A DNA stretch of 64,000 bases from Halovenus aranensis (GTDB taxonomy: Archaea; Halobacteriota; Halobacteria; Halobacteriales; Haloarculaceae), in contig NZ_FNFC01000016.1 in assembly GCF_900100385.1 (NCBI RefSeq), positions 1 to 64,000 on the forward strand, in the 5' to 3' direction. Shown here piece by piece: positions 34,333-42,710 of the stretch. Numbering within the stretch: position 1 is the first letter of the stretch; each line of letters opens with the position of its first letter. The position numbers were made by a program, and so were the translations under genes. The notes beneath the pieces are model-generated. The model was not told where the DNA came from, made no database searches, and saw nothing but the letters and a program-made list of their open reading frames with translations.

Positions 34333-35787
34333 ATGAGCGCGGACGATACAAACGACGAATCAAAACACCCCTACGAGACCGAGGATTCGTTCCATCCACT
34401 CGGCGCAGAGTGGGAAGACCAGATGCGCGACGAACTCGAAGACACCGAGTTCGACGCCGACCTCGGGATGGAGATGGCCCGAGACGCCCAGCGTCTCGTT
34501 GCGGGTGAACTATCAGAGGAAGAGTTCTACGCAGAGTATCACGAGGACATCGAAGACGAGTTCGAAGTCGATGAACGGCCCGTCTTCGACGACATCGACG
34601 ATGTCGACCTCGACGCCGCGGAGGACGAATCGATGCTCGAATCCCTCACGGACGTGGACTTCGAGAACGAGGACACCTCGCGGCGCGAGATGATGAAGAA
34701 GATGGGCGCTGGCGCGGCGTTCCTCGGATACGGTGCGTATGCAACGTACGACCAAGACGACGAGCAGATTCCTGAAAACGTCAGCGGCATCCGGCCGGCT
34801 GACAAGGACGAGCGGGAACACCGCTGGGGGATGGTTATCGACCTCGAACGGTGTGACGGCTGTCTCTCGTGTGTGACCGGCTGTATCAACGAGAACGGGA
34901 CCTCGACCGGTGCGAACTGGATGTACGTCTTCACGTACGACGACGAGGACACCGACCAGCAGAACTTCCTCGTGCGTCCGTGTCAGCACTGTTCGAACGC
35001 ACCGTGTGCAAAGGTCTGTCCGGTCCGTGCACGCCACGTTCGGTCGAAAGACGGTCTGGTGCTGACGGACTACGAAATCTGTATCGGCTGTCGGTACTGT
35101 CAGGTCGCCTGCCCCTACGGTGTCAACTACTTCCAGTGGGGCGAACCCGACGTGCCGATGTCCGACCTCGAGAACCTCGAGATGCGCCCGGAAGAGGTCC
35201 GCTCCCTCGACGAGGAGGAGCGTCACAAGAAGCTTTCCGAGGCCAACGACCACGTGTACGACGAGCGCGGGCGCTGGACCGACAGCCGGCCCCCGAAAGG
35301 AGTCATGGGCAAGTGTACGATGTGTCCGTCCCGACAGGATGGGCACACGGACAACCCCAAAGGAACTGTCGCGTGTCAGGACGCCTGCGACGAGGCGGGC
35401 ATGAGCGCGATTCACTTCGGCGACCTCGACGACCCCGAGAGCCGTCCGAACACGTACCTCGAACGGCGCCAGGAGGTCGAAGAGAGTCCCAAGGAGAAAT
35501 CCGAGAAGTTCGAGGACGCCGAGGACTACGAGCAGCCGCCGGCCCCGCATCCGGTCTCACAGCTGCCGACGTTCAAGCTGCTCGAAGACCTCAACACCGA
35601 GCCAAACGTCACGTACATCGGTAACCAGCCAGGGGCAAACGCCACGGAGACGCCAGAAGAGCGCCCCGTTCCCTACGAGAGTCTGAGCAACGACTGGGGC
35701 GTCAAAGTCGTCGCCGAGCGGAAAGAGCACCTCGACTACGGTGCACGCGCGAACGGCGGTCTCGAAGAAGGAGAGGGTGAAGCATAA
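34333..35787 (+). CDS. Iron-sulfur electron-transfer subunit (DmsB/NrfC-type) with acidic N-terminal extension
   Basis: 484 residues. An acidic N-terminus of about 120 residues comes before a Tat-like motif (SRREMMKKMGAGAAFLG). The core then holds four clusters' worth of cysteines: CDGCLSCVTGC, CQHCSNAPCAKVCP, CIGCRYCQVACP and CTMCPSRQ with later CQDAC. This is the pattern of B subunits in complex iron-sulfur molybdoenzymes and alternative complex III. No molybdopterin catalytic subunit is visible. A ggagg ribosome site precedes the ATG at 34333. The stop overlaps the NrfD start. Confidence 0.85.
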   Translation: MSADDTNDESKHPYETEDSFHPLGAEWEDQMRDELEDTEFDADLGMEMARDAQRLVAGELSEEEFYAEYHEDIEDEFEVDERPVFDDIDDVDLDAAEDESMLESLTDVDFENEDTSRREMMKKMGAGAAFLGYGAYATYDQDDEQIPENVSGIRPADKDEREHRWGMVIDLERCDGCLSCVTGCINENGTSTGANWMYVFTYDDEDTDQQNFLVRPCQHCSNAPCAKVCPVRARHVRSKDGLVLTDYEICIGCRYCQVACPYGVNYFQWGEPDVPMSDLENLEMRPEEVRSLDEEERHKKLSEANDHVYDERGRWTDSRPPKGVMGKCTMCPSRQDGHTDNPKGTVACQDACDEAGMSAIHFGDLDDPESRPNTYLERRQEVEESPKEKSEKFEDAEDYEQPPAPHPVSQLPTFKLLEDLNTEPNVTYIGNQPGANATETPEERPVPYESLSNDWGVKVVAERKEHLDYGARANGGLEEGEGEA

Positions 35788-37124
35788 TGGCAACAAAAGA
35801 GCAAAAAGAGCCGGAGCCGGCGGACATCATCCGGCCGATTCTGAACACCTCGAAGTGGTGGTACATCGGCTTCGGTGCCGCAGCGGCTGTTGCGCTGGTC
35901 TGGCTCGCGGCTTTCGGCTTCCAGCTTCAGGAAGGCCTCATCGTCACCAACCTCGCCGACTGGGGGAGCGGTGGCGGTGTCACCTGGGGGCTGTACATCG
36001 GCGCGTTCATCTGGTGGGTCGGTATCGCCCACGGCGGGATTATCCTGTCTGCTGCGGTCCGGCTGTTCGGTATGACGAAATACCAGCCTGTCGCCCGCAT
36101 GGCCGAACTGCTTACGCTGTCGGCGCTTGCGATGGCTGGATTGTACATCGTCGTTCACATGGGCCGTCCCGACAGGCTCGTGACGAGCGTCGTCAACGCC
36201 TATCCGTGGACCGTCCAGACCTCACCGCTTGCATGGGACGTGACGGTGATTACGTTGTACTTCGTCATGACGGCGACGTACATCGGCCTCACGCTCCGAT
36301 ACGACACCTACCAGCTCCGTGACCGGCTTCCAGACATCCTCAGTCCACTGTACAGCGTCGTGCTCATCGGGTACAGCGAGAAAGAGGACGAAGTCATCGA
36401 ACGGATGGTCTGGTGGCTGGCACTCGGTATCATCGTGATGGCTCCGCTGCTGCTCCACGGCGGTGTGATTCCGTGGCTGTTCTCGCTGATTCCGTCGATG
36501 CCCGGCTGGGACGGCGCAATCCAGGGACCGCAGTTCCTCTCGATTGCGCTTACCTCGGCACTCAGCGGCGTCATCATCCTCGCGTACTCCACTCGCATCG
36601 CCTACGACTGGGACCACATCTTCACCGACCGCGTCGTCCGCGGTCTGACCAACTGGCTGGGTATCTTCAGCCTGATGTTCGTCTGGCTCCAGCTCCAGCA
36701 GGTCATCAACGGCCTGTTCGCTGCCCACGTCCGCCCAGAGGTCGTGATGACCGCGAAGCTGGCGAACCCGGTCTACCAGATGGCAATCGGCATCATGGCG
36801 GTCGTGCTGGCGTACATCTTCGCGCAGGCAGTCAAGCCAAGCGTCTTCTCACAGACGCGGTCGCTCATCGCTTCCTTCGGCGTGCTGATTGCGACGCTCT
36901 CCGAGAAGATACTGTTCGTCTACGAGGGACTGGCCTACCCGCAGTTCGGCCTTTACGACCAGGTACCCGGCCACTACACACCGAGCCTGGTCGAGCTCTC
37001 CTCGCTTGCCGGGACGGTCGCACTGTGTGCGATTATCTTCATGGTCATCCTGAAGCTGTTCCCGGTCATCGAACTCCACGCAGTCGAGGGTCACGACGAC
37101 CACGATGAGGAGGTGTCATCATGA
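35787..37124 (+). CDS. nrfD: NrfD/PsrC-type polytopic membrane subunit
   Basis: 445 residues with about ten membrane helices. The segments YIGAFIWWVGIAHGGIILSA, TLSALAMAGLYIVVHMGRPDR and LAWDVTVITLYFVM match NrfD/PsrC, the quinol-binding anchor of polysulfide reductase, DmsC-like complexes and alternative complex III. It probably passes electrons between menaquinone and the adjacent iron-sulfur protein. It overlaps both neighbours (TAATG upstream, ATGA downstream), so the three proteins are likely made together. Confidence 0.88.
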   Translation: MATKEQKEPEPADIIRPILNTSKWWYIGFGAAAAVALVWLAAFGFQLQEGLIVTNLADWGSGGGVTWGLYIGAFIWWVGIAHGGIILSAAVRLFGMTKYQPVARMAELLTLSALAMAGLYIVVHMGRPDRLVTSVVNAYPWTVQTSPLAWDVTVITLYFVMTATYIGLTLRYDTYQLRDRLPDILSPLYSVVLIGYSEKEDEVIERMVWWLALGIIVMAPLLLHGGVIPWLFSLIPSMPGWDGAIQGPQFLSIALTSALSGVIILAYSTRIAYDWDHIFTDRVVRGLTNWLGIFSLMFVWLQLQQVINGLFAAHVRPEVVMTAKLANPVYQMAIGIMAVVLAYIFAQAVKPSVFSQTRSLIASFGVLIATLSEKILFVYEGLAYPQFGLYDQVPGHYTPSLVELSSLAGTVALCAIIFMVILKLFPVIELHAVEGHDDHDEEVSS

Positions 37125-37387
37125 ATCTCATGACCGCACTCATGACAGCAGTCTGGAACGTTCCGCTCAAAGCGTACTTCGACCCCTGGGCAATTCCGCC
37201 TGGCGTCTGGGTCATCTTCGGCGTCATCGGTCTGCCGGTGTATACAGCCTTCTTGGGCTGGTTCATCGGCAAGCCGCGCGACCTCAAGACGCTCGCACTC
37301 GGGTCGACGCTGTTCTTGCTGTTCGTTAGCGCGCTCTGGGGCGGTCTGTTCGTGACGACGATGCAGATTCGCCTCCTGTTCTTCTGA
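37121..37387 (+). CDS. Small two-helix membrane protein of the iron-sulfur/NrfD operon
   Basis: 88 residues with two or three hydrophobic stretches (about 26-48 and 59-82), the motif GKPRDLKTLALGST between them, and very few charged residues. It overlaps the NrfD stop by 4 bases and is therefore a probable extra subunit of that complex. I know no named family. Confidence 0.8.
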   Translation: MNLMTALMTAVWNVPLKAYFDPWAIPPGVWVIFGVIGLPVYTAFLGWFIGKPRDLKTLALGSTLFLLFVSALWGGLFVTTMQIRLLFF

Positions 37388-37454
37388 GCGGTCGTCGGTG
37401 CCGTTTTCCGCGCGATTCCGAAAGGGACACACTTCTTGGGCCCTTATCTATGAT

Positions 37455-38594
37455 ATGGACGTCTCACCTGCAGACGTAGAAGACGCTCTACGAGAGGTAG
37501 AGGATCCGCGAATCGGTGACGACATCGTCTCGCTGGACCTCGTCAACAGCATCGCCATCGAGGACGACACCGCCGACGTCTCCGTCGCGTTCAATACGCC
37601 GTTTGCGCCCTCTGAGATGGAGCTGGGCAAGGAGATTCGGTCGGTTGTGAGCGACCTCGGGCTCGACCCCGAACTGCACGCCGACGTGAGCGCAGACCAG
37701 GGGTTCGACGAGGAGGTCTTCCCAAACATCCGCAACGTGGTCGCCGTTGCCTCCGGAAAGGGTGGCGTCGGCAAGACGACCGTGGCCGCAAATCTCGCGG
37801 CAGGATTCGACAAACTGGGCGCACGGGTCGGACTGCTCGACGCCGACATTCACGGTCCAAATGTCCCTCGGATTTTGCCCGTCCCCGAGGAGCCGAAGGT
37901 CACGCCTGACGAGGAGCGCCTGATTCCGCCAGAGTCAGATGGCGTGAAGGTCATGAGTATGGGCTTTCTCGTCAAGAACCAAGACGACCCCGCAGTTATG
38001 CGTGGTCCGATGGTCAACAACGTGATGACCCACTTCCTCGAAAACGTCGAATGGGGCACGCTCGACTATCTCGTCGTCGACTTGCCGCCGGGGACTGGTG
38101 ACGCCTCGCTCGACCTGCTCCAGTCACTGCCGATTGCGGGAGCAGCCATCGTGACGACACCACAACAGATGTCACTCGACGACGCCCGGAAGGGACTGCG
38201 CCTGTTCGAGAAACACGACGCACCCATCATGGGTGTCGTCGAGAACATGAGTTCGTTCCACTGTCCGACCTGTGATGACACCCACGACCCGTTCGGGTCG
38301 AAAGGGGCCGAGGCAATCGCCGAGGACTACGACGTAGAGTTACTCGGTAAGCTCCCGATTCACGAGGACTTCGGTGCCGACGGGACGGAAGCGCCGGTCG
38401 TCAAAGACGAGGCCAGCGCCGCGTACGGCCCGACAATCAAGCTCGTCGAGGAGATGGCCGACCGCGTCAGCGAACTGAACCGCCGGAAAGTCGCCGGCCG
38501 AACAGAGAGCGTCAACGCAGGCTCGGCATTCGAGGACCAACCCGCCGGTACCGCGCAGGTCACGACAGACCCCGGACAGGGACCAGGCCGATAA
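37455..38594 (+). CDS. apbC: Mrp/NBP35-family ATP-binding protein
   Basis: 379 residues. An N-terminal MIP18-like domain (about 1-75, DVEDALREVEDPRIGDDIVSL) is fused to the Mrp ATPase, with the deviant Walker A ASGKGGVGKTTVAANLA and VVDLPPGTGDASL. The pair of cysteines FHCPTCDD forms the cluster-binding site. Such proteins carry and transfer Fe-S clusters and often sit near Fe-S enzymes, here after the ferredoxin/NrfD operon. The ATG at 37455 follows a ttatcta box. Confidence 0.93.
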   Translation: MDVSPADVEDALREVEDPRIGDDIVSLDLVNSIAIEDDTADVSVAFNTPFAPSEMELGKEIRSVVSDLGLDPELHADVSADQGFDEEVFPNIRNVVAVASGKGGVGKTTVAANLAAGFDKLGARVGLLDADIHGPNVPRILPVPEEPKVTPDEERLIPPESDGVKVMSMGFLVKNQDDPAVMRGPMVNNVMTHFLENVEWGTLDYLVVDLPPGTGDASLDLLQSLPIAGAAIVTTPQQMSLDDARKGLRLFEKHDAPIMGVVENMSSFHCPTCDDTHDPFGSKGAEAIAEDYDVELLGKLPIHEDFGADGTEAPVVKDEASAAYGPTIKLVEEMADRVSELNRRKVAGRTESVNAGSAFEDQPAGTAQVTTDPGQGPGR

Positions 38595-38645
38595 CAGGTC
38601 AGTCCACCGAAAATTTATATCCAAGGCGGCTATCCAGATGTAGAG

Positions 38646-39050
38646 ATGTCAGCGTCCGATACGGGATACGGCCGCGGCCAGTTGATGGGTATCGTCGCAG
38701 TACTCACCTTCGGGCTCACGTCGCTCACGGCGGTACTCGGCGGCGGTGGACTCGTCCCGGCGATTTTTGTTACCGGCTTTTTCCTGATTGTGCCACTTAT
38801 CGGGTTACTCGGCGACGACTTCCCGCTGGTCGAAGAAAGCGAGGAGGCACCACAGCCAGCACCACGACAAGACCCCGTCGAGACACTACGAGAGCGGTAC
38901 GCCAGCGGCGAGATTACCCAGGCCGAGTTCGAGCGCCGCCTGGAGTATCTCGTCGAGACCGAAGACCTCAATTTCGACGTGGGAAACGACCTCGGTCAAC
39001 TCGACACAGAGCGAACTGACACGAGAGAACTCGAACGCGAGCGCCGGTAG
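38646..39050 (+). CDS. Small membrane protein with SHOCT domain
   Basis: 134 residues. Two membrane helices (about 12-33 and 37-54), an acidic linker, and the C-terminal SHOCT motif (LRERYASGEITQAEFERRLEYL, about 82-103) are visible. SHOCT is a short helical module of unknown function at the ends of many small proteins. It is not obviously linked to its neighbours. Confidence 0.82.
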   Translation: MSASDTGYGRGQLMGIVAVLTFGLTSLTAVLGGGGLVPAIFVTGFFLIVPLIGLLGDDFPLVEESEEAPQPAPRQDPVETLRERYASGEITQAEFERRLEYLVETEDLNFDVGNDLGQLDTERTDTRELERERR

Positions 39051-39152
39051 CACTCCATCGTCAGTCGGTCACCGGTCATACTGTCTCTCCAACCCAGTCA
39101 CCCGTCTGCGGTGAGAGGTCCCGGTAAATCGACATATTCTGTGCTAGACCAT

Positions 39153-39170
39153 GGTATGTAAAAACATACC
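39153..39170. promoter_or_regulatory. 7-4-7 perfect palindrome upstream of fumC
   Basis: ggtatgt-aaaa-acatacc lies about 80 bases before the fumarase ATG and about 50 bases before a ctttacg box. Size and symmetry suit a dimeric regulator's operator. Confidence 0.4.
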
Positions 39171-39249
39171 GCTTACAGACTCAACAGCGATAATGGGCCG
39201 AGCACAGTATCAGAACTCTTTACGCAGGTCGGTGCGAACCCCCGACCGT

Positions 39250-40659
39250 ATGACTGACGACGACTTTCGCACGGAACGGGATAGCCTCGGCGAGATGCAG
39301 GTTCCTGCCGACGCGTACTGGGGTGCCCAGACCCAGCGCGCAGTCGAGAACTTCCCGGTCAGCGACGCGACCTTCGGTCGACGGTTCATTCGGGCGCTCG
39401 GTGTCGTCAAGAAGGCTGCGGCACAGGCCAACGACGACCTCGACCTGGTAGACGAGGAGACAGCCGGACACATCGTCGCGGCCGCCGATGAGGTCATCGC
39501 CGGCGAACACGACGACCAGTTCCCGGTCGACATCTTCCAGACCGGCTCTGGCACCTCCTCGAATATGAACGCAAACGAGGTCATCGCCAACCGCGCGACC
39601 GAACTCGCAGGCGGTGAGGTCGGGAGCCGGGATATCCACCCCAACGACCACGTCAACTACGGCCAGTCGAGCAACGACGTGATTCCGACGGCGATGCACA
39701 TCGCCGCACTGGAGGCCGTCGAGAACGACGTGTTGCCCGCACTGGAGACACTCAAAGAGGAACTCACGGCCAAGGAAGACGACTTCGAGGACGTCGTCAA
39801 GACCGGCCGGACCCACCTCCAAGACGCGACGCCCGTCACCCTCGGTCAGGAGTTCGGCGGCTACCGGACTCAGATAGAGAAGGGAATCCAGCGCGTCAAG
39901 GATAGTCGTGACCATCTCTCCGAGCTGGCACTGGGCGGCACCGCGACCGGCACCGGCCTCAACACACATCCCGAATTCCCGTGGCGCGCCGCCGAGTACA
40001 TCTCCGAGGAGACGAATATCTCCTTCCGGGAGGCAGACAACCACTTCGAGGCCCAGGCCGCCCACGACGCCATGAGCGAGGCCCACGGTGCCCTGCGGAC
40101 GGTCGCTGGCAGCCTCAACAAGATTGCGAACGACCTCCGCCTGCTCGCCTCCGGCCCCCGCAACGGACTGGGTGAAATCGAACAGCCCGAGAACCAGCCC
40201 GGCTCCTCGATTATGCCCGGCAAAATCAACCCCGTCGTCGCCGAGTCGGTCAATCAGGTTCACAAGCAGGTGGTCGGCAACGACGCGGCCATCGCCGCTG
40301 GCGCGGCCGAGGGTCAGATAGACCTCAACCTCTACAAGCCGGTGCTGGCCTACAACTTCCTCCAGTCGGCCAAGATTATCGCAAACAGCAGCGAGGTATT
40401 CGCCGAGCGGTTCGTCGCAAAGCTCGAAGCCAACCGCGAGCACTGCGCCGACAAGGTCGAACAGAGCATGGCGCTTGCGACGGCGCTCAACCCCGCAATC
40501 GGCTACGACAAGGCGAGCGAAGTCGCAAAGACTGCACTCAAAGAAGACAAGACCGTCCGCGAGGTCGCCATCGAGAAAGGCTACCTGAGCGAAGACGAGG
40601 CCGACGAGGTGCTCGACCCCGCGAAGATGACCGACCGCGTCATTCTCGGCGACGAGTAA
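39250..40659 (+). CDS. fumC: Fumarate hydratase, class II
   Basis: 469 residues. It interconverts fumarate and malate in the citric acid cycle without iron-sulfur. The signatures are TGSGTSSNMNANEV, GRTHLQDATPVTLGQEFGGY and the superfamily loop GSSIMPGKINPV, with the catalytic serine. The full length is as expected. The ATG at 39250 is chosen over upstream frames that lack homology. A ctttacg box near 39217 suggests a leaderless start. Its 3' end overlaps the convergent flavin enzyme by 20 bases. Confidence 0.96.
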   Translation: MTDDDFRTERDSLGEMQVPADAYWGAQTQRAVENFPVSDATFGRRFIRALGVVKKAAAQANDDLDLVDEETAGHIVAAADEVIAGEHDDQFPVDIFQTGSGTSSNMNANEVIANRATELAGGEVGSRDIHPNDHVNYGQSSNDVIPTAMHIAALEAVENDVLPALETLKEELTAKEDDFEDVVKTGRTHLQDATPVTLGQEFGGYRTQIEKGIQRVKDSRDHLSELALGGTATGTGLNTHPEFPWRAAEYISEETNISFREADNHFEAQAAHDAMSEAHGALRTVAGSLNKIANDLRLLASGPRNGLGEIEQPENQPGSSIMPGKINPVVAESVNQVHKQVVGNDAAIAAGAAEGQIDLNLYKPVLAYNFLQSAKIIANSSEVFAERFVAKLEANREHCADKVEQSMALATALNPAIGYDKASEVAKTALKEDKTVREVAIEKGYLSEDEADEVLDPAKMTDRVILGDE

Positions 40660-41662
40660 CGGGCAGGTCACCGAGTGCGGCGTTCGTCCCGGCTGCTAGT
40701 TCGTCGACGAGGTCGCCTGCGGCCTGTGTATCCTCGGTCAGTCCAACGCTCTGTCCGGCATACAGCGGCAGTTCCTCGACAGCGCCGTCCATTCCCGGGA
40801 CCGCCAGCGAGTCCTCGTAGCGTCGAACCGGGTCGCAGTCGGGCGTCTGTGCGACGGTCTCGCCCGCGCCGGGCCGGTCTGATTCCGGACGGCCGGCGTC
40901 TGTCCAGCGCTCGACTGTCTCGTTTTCGAGGACGCGATGTGGAACATCGGGCCACCCCTCGTCGAACGGCGTCCCAAAGACCGTTGCCGTCTCGTCTGCC
41001 GTGAGGACGCGCTCCCGGTAGAGCCGGTGGATACGCGCCTCGTCGGTCGCCAGAAAACGCGTGCCGAGCCACGCGCCGTCGGCTCCGAGCGCGAGCGCCG
41101 CGGCGACTCCTCGCCCGTCGGCGATACCGCCGGCAGCGACGACCGGCGTCTCGGGGACGGCGTCGACGACACGAGGAACAAGCGGGAGCGTGGCGACCTC
41201 GCTCTGGACGTGTCCCCCGGCCTCCCACCCCTGCGCGACGACGATATCGACACCGGCCTCGACCGCCTCGGTCGCCTCGACACCACTGCCGACAGTCTGG
41301 AGGACCGTGCCGCCGTTGTCGTGAATCTGCTCGACGTACGGCCTGGCGTCACCGAACGAGAACGAGAACACCTCGACGCCCTCGTCGAGACAGCACTCGA
41401 CCTGTCGTGCTGTCGACGTGGACTTCGCCTCCGGGTCGAGGACAATATTTACCGCGACGGTGCCCGCTGTCTGGTCGAGCATCTCGGAGACAGCGGCTCG
41501 TATCGCCTCGGGGTCACGCCAGGTGACAGCGAGCGTACCGAGCCCCCCTGCGTCGGCGACGGCACAGGCGAGGTCGGGACAGGTCGCGCTCCCTATCGGT
41601 GCCTGGACAATCGGTACATCGAGGTCGAGACGCTCGGTGAGTCGCGTCGATAGCTGAGCCAT
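40640..41662 (-). CDS. NAD(P)H-dependent flavin oxidoreductase (nitronate monooxygenase-like)
   Basis: 340 residues with a TIM-barrel FMN fold: VPIVQAPIGSATCPDLA, GGLGTLAVTW, VAQGWEAGGHVQSE (catalytic His region) and VVAAGGIADGRGVAAALALGADGAWLGTRFL. Family members oxidise nitronates or reduce quinones and enoyl groups. It resembles class II nitronate monooxygenases; a quinone-reductase role is as likely. The last 20 bases overlap fumC on the other strand. Confidence 0.88.
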   Translation of the reverse strand: MAQLSTRLTERLDLDVPIVQAPIGSATCPDLACAVADAGGLGTLAVTWRDPEAIRAAVSEMLDQTAGTVAVNIVLDPEAKSTSTARQVECCLDEGVEVFSFSFGDARPYVEQIHDNGGTVLQTVGSGVEATEAVEAGVDIVVAQGWEAGGHVQSEVATLPLVPRVVDAVPETPVVAAGGIADGRGVAAALALGADGAWLGTRFLATDEARIHRLYRERVLTADETATVFGTPFDEGWPDVPHRVLENETVERWTDAGRPESDRPGAGETVAQTPDCDPVRRYEDSLAVPGMDGAVEELPLYAGQSVGLTEDTQAAGDLVDELAAGTNAALGDLPVTRRRE

Positions 41663-41707
41663 GCCATCTGCATGCAGGTGGGCTCCCTTCGTTCTTGCTG
41701 TCGTGGG

Positions 41708-42091
41708 TCACTCCGTTCCGACCTGCTGACAGCGGTCGATCCAGACCTCCTGGAACGTGTCGGGTTCGACGATTCGACCCCGGAGGTCGGTGACCGTCTC
41801 GACGCCTTCCTCCTCGCACCACGAGATACAGGCACGATACACCTCGAAGTCGTACTTCTCGCGGACCTTCGTGTCGCGCTCGACAGAGAGGGTCTCTTCG
41901 CCGGCGAGGTACGCCGCGAACGCACGCGTGTGTCCGTCCGAGAGATACCACTCCTCTTCGTGTTCGAAGACCGGGAGCGGCCCGTACTCGGGGTCGTCGA
42001 AATCGAACCACGCCAGCACGTCCGCGAGCTTCTCACTCGAGAGATACAGCTGGGAAGGGTGAACGTCTTCGAGGGGCAGGTCCCGTGACAT
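41708..42091 (-). CDS. ParB/sulfiredoxin-like small protein
   Basis: 127 residues. The core LPLEDVHPSQLYLSSEKL, LPVFEHEEEWYLSDGHTRAFAAYLAG has the ParB-like SDGHTR motif, which in ParB-fold proteins binds a nucleotide or acts on a modified residue. It lacks the helix-turn-helix of plasmid ParB, so partitioning is unlikely. Neighbours give no clear clue. Confidence 0.75.
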   Translation of the reverse strand: MSRDLPLEDVHPSQLYLSSEKLADVLAWFDFDDPEYGPLPVFEHEEEWYLSDGHTRAFAAYLAGEETLSVERDTKVREKYDFEVYRACISWCEEEGVETVTDLRGRIVEPDTFQEVWIDRCQQVGTE

Positions 42092-42159
42092 CGGCGACGG
42101 ATTCAGACCGAAAACGCCTAAGCGTACCGACTCGCCGGGAATTTAATTGTCGAGCTAAA

Positions 42160-42174
42160 TATTGTGATACAATA
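42160..42174. promoter_or_regulatory. 6-3-6 palindrome in the promoter of the STAS-like gene
   Basis: tattgt-gat-acaata lies immediately before a catatag box A (about 42180-42187) and about 34 bases before the ATG at 42208. A second AT-rich motif, tttaattg, lies about 10 bases upstream. Confidence 0.45.
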
Positions 42175-42207
42175 ACAACCATATAGACTGCCACCGTTGT
42201 TGGTCGT

Positions 42208-42600
42208 ATGGAGTACTTCGACTCCAGTTTTGCAACAGTTCAGTACGACGAACGAACCGGGGCAGTGGTCGGGGAATTGCGCGAGTTCGTCAAGGGAGAG
42301 CCGTTTCAGGAGTATATGGACGCGATAATTGACGCCATCGCGGACCAGTCCACGACGAAAGTCATCGCGGACACGAGTTCGTTCGAGGGTGCCCTCACCG
42401 AAGACGACCAGGTGTGGTCGGTCCAGGACTGGGCACCGCGTGCCGAAGAAGCCGGCCTGGAGACGATGGCGCTCGTGAGGCCCGAGTCAGTCCTCGCGAA
42501 GATGAGCGTCGACAACATCATCGAGATGACCGACGACTCCATCAAGCGTGACGTGTTCAGCGACCGCGAGAAAGCAGAAGAGTGGATTCGACAACAGTGA
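42208..42600 (+). CDS. STAS/SpoIIAA-like protein
   Basis: 130 residues with the fold expected of SpoIIAA-like STAS domains: TGAVVGELREFVKGEPFQEYMDAIIDAI, STTKVIADTSSFEGALT and PRAEEAGLETMALVRPESVLAKMSV. These domains bind partner proteins or lipids. A classic phosphorylatable serine is not evident; the DTSS motif could serve. A palindrome sits in its promoter. Confidence 0.72.
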   Translation: MEYFDSSFATVQYDERTGAVVGELREFVKGEPFQEYMDAIIDAIADQSTTKVIADTSSFEGALTEDDQVWSVQDWAPRAEEAGLETMALVRPESVLAKMSVDNIIEMTDDSIKRDVFSDREKAEEWIRQQ

Positions 42601-42710
42601 CCAACACTCGCATCGCCGGAAACGGTCTTTTTTCGGCGATTCGAAGCGAGCATCGACCACAACGGCGGTCGACCCGTCGGCTTTAGTCGGCCCGTGTCGT
42701 ACTGTTTTCT

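Noticed and set aside
39220-40671. A 483-residue reverse-strand frame opposite fumC
   Set aside because: It is the complement of a fully conserved fumarase and has no recognisable domain.
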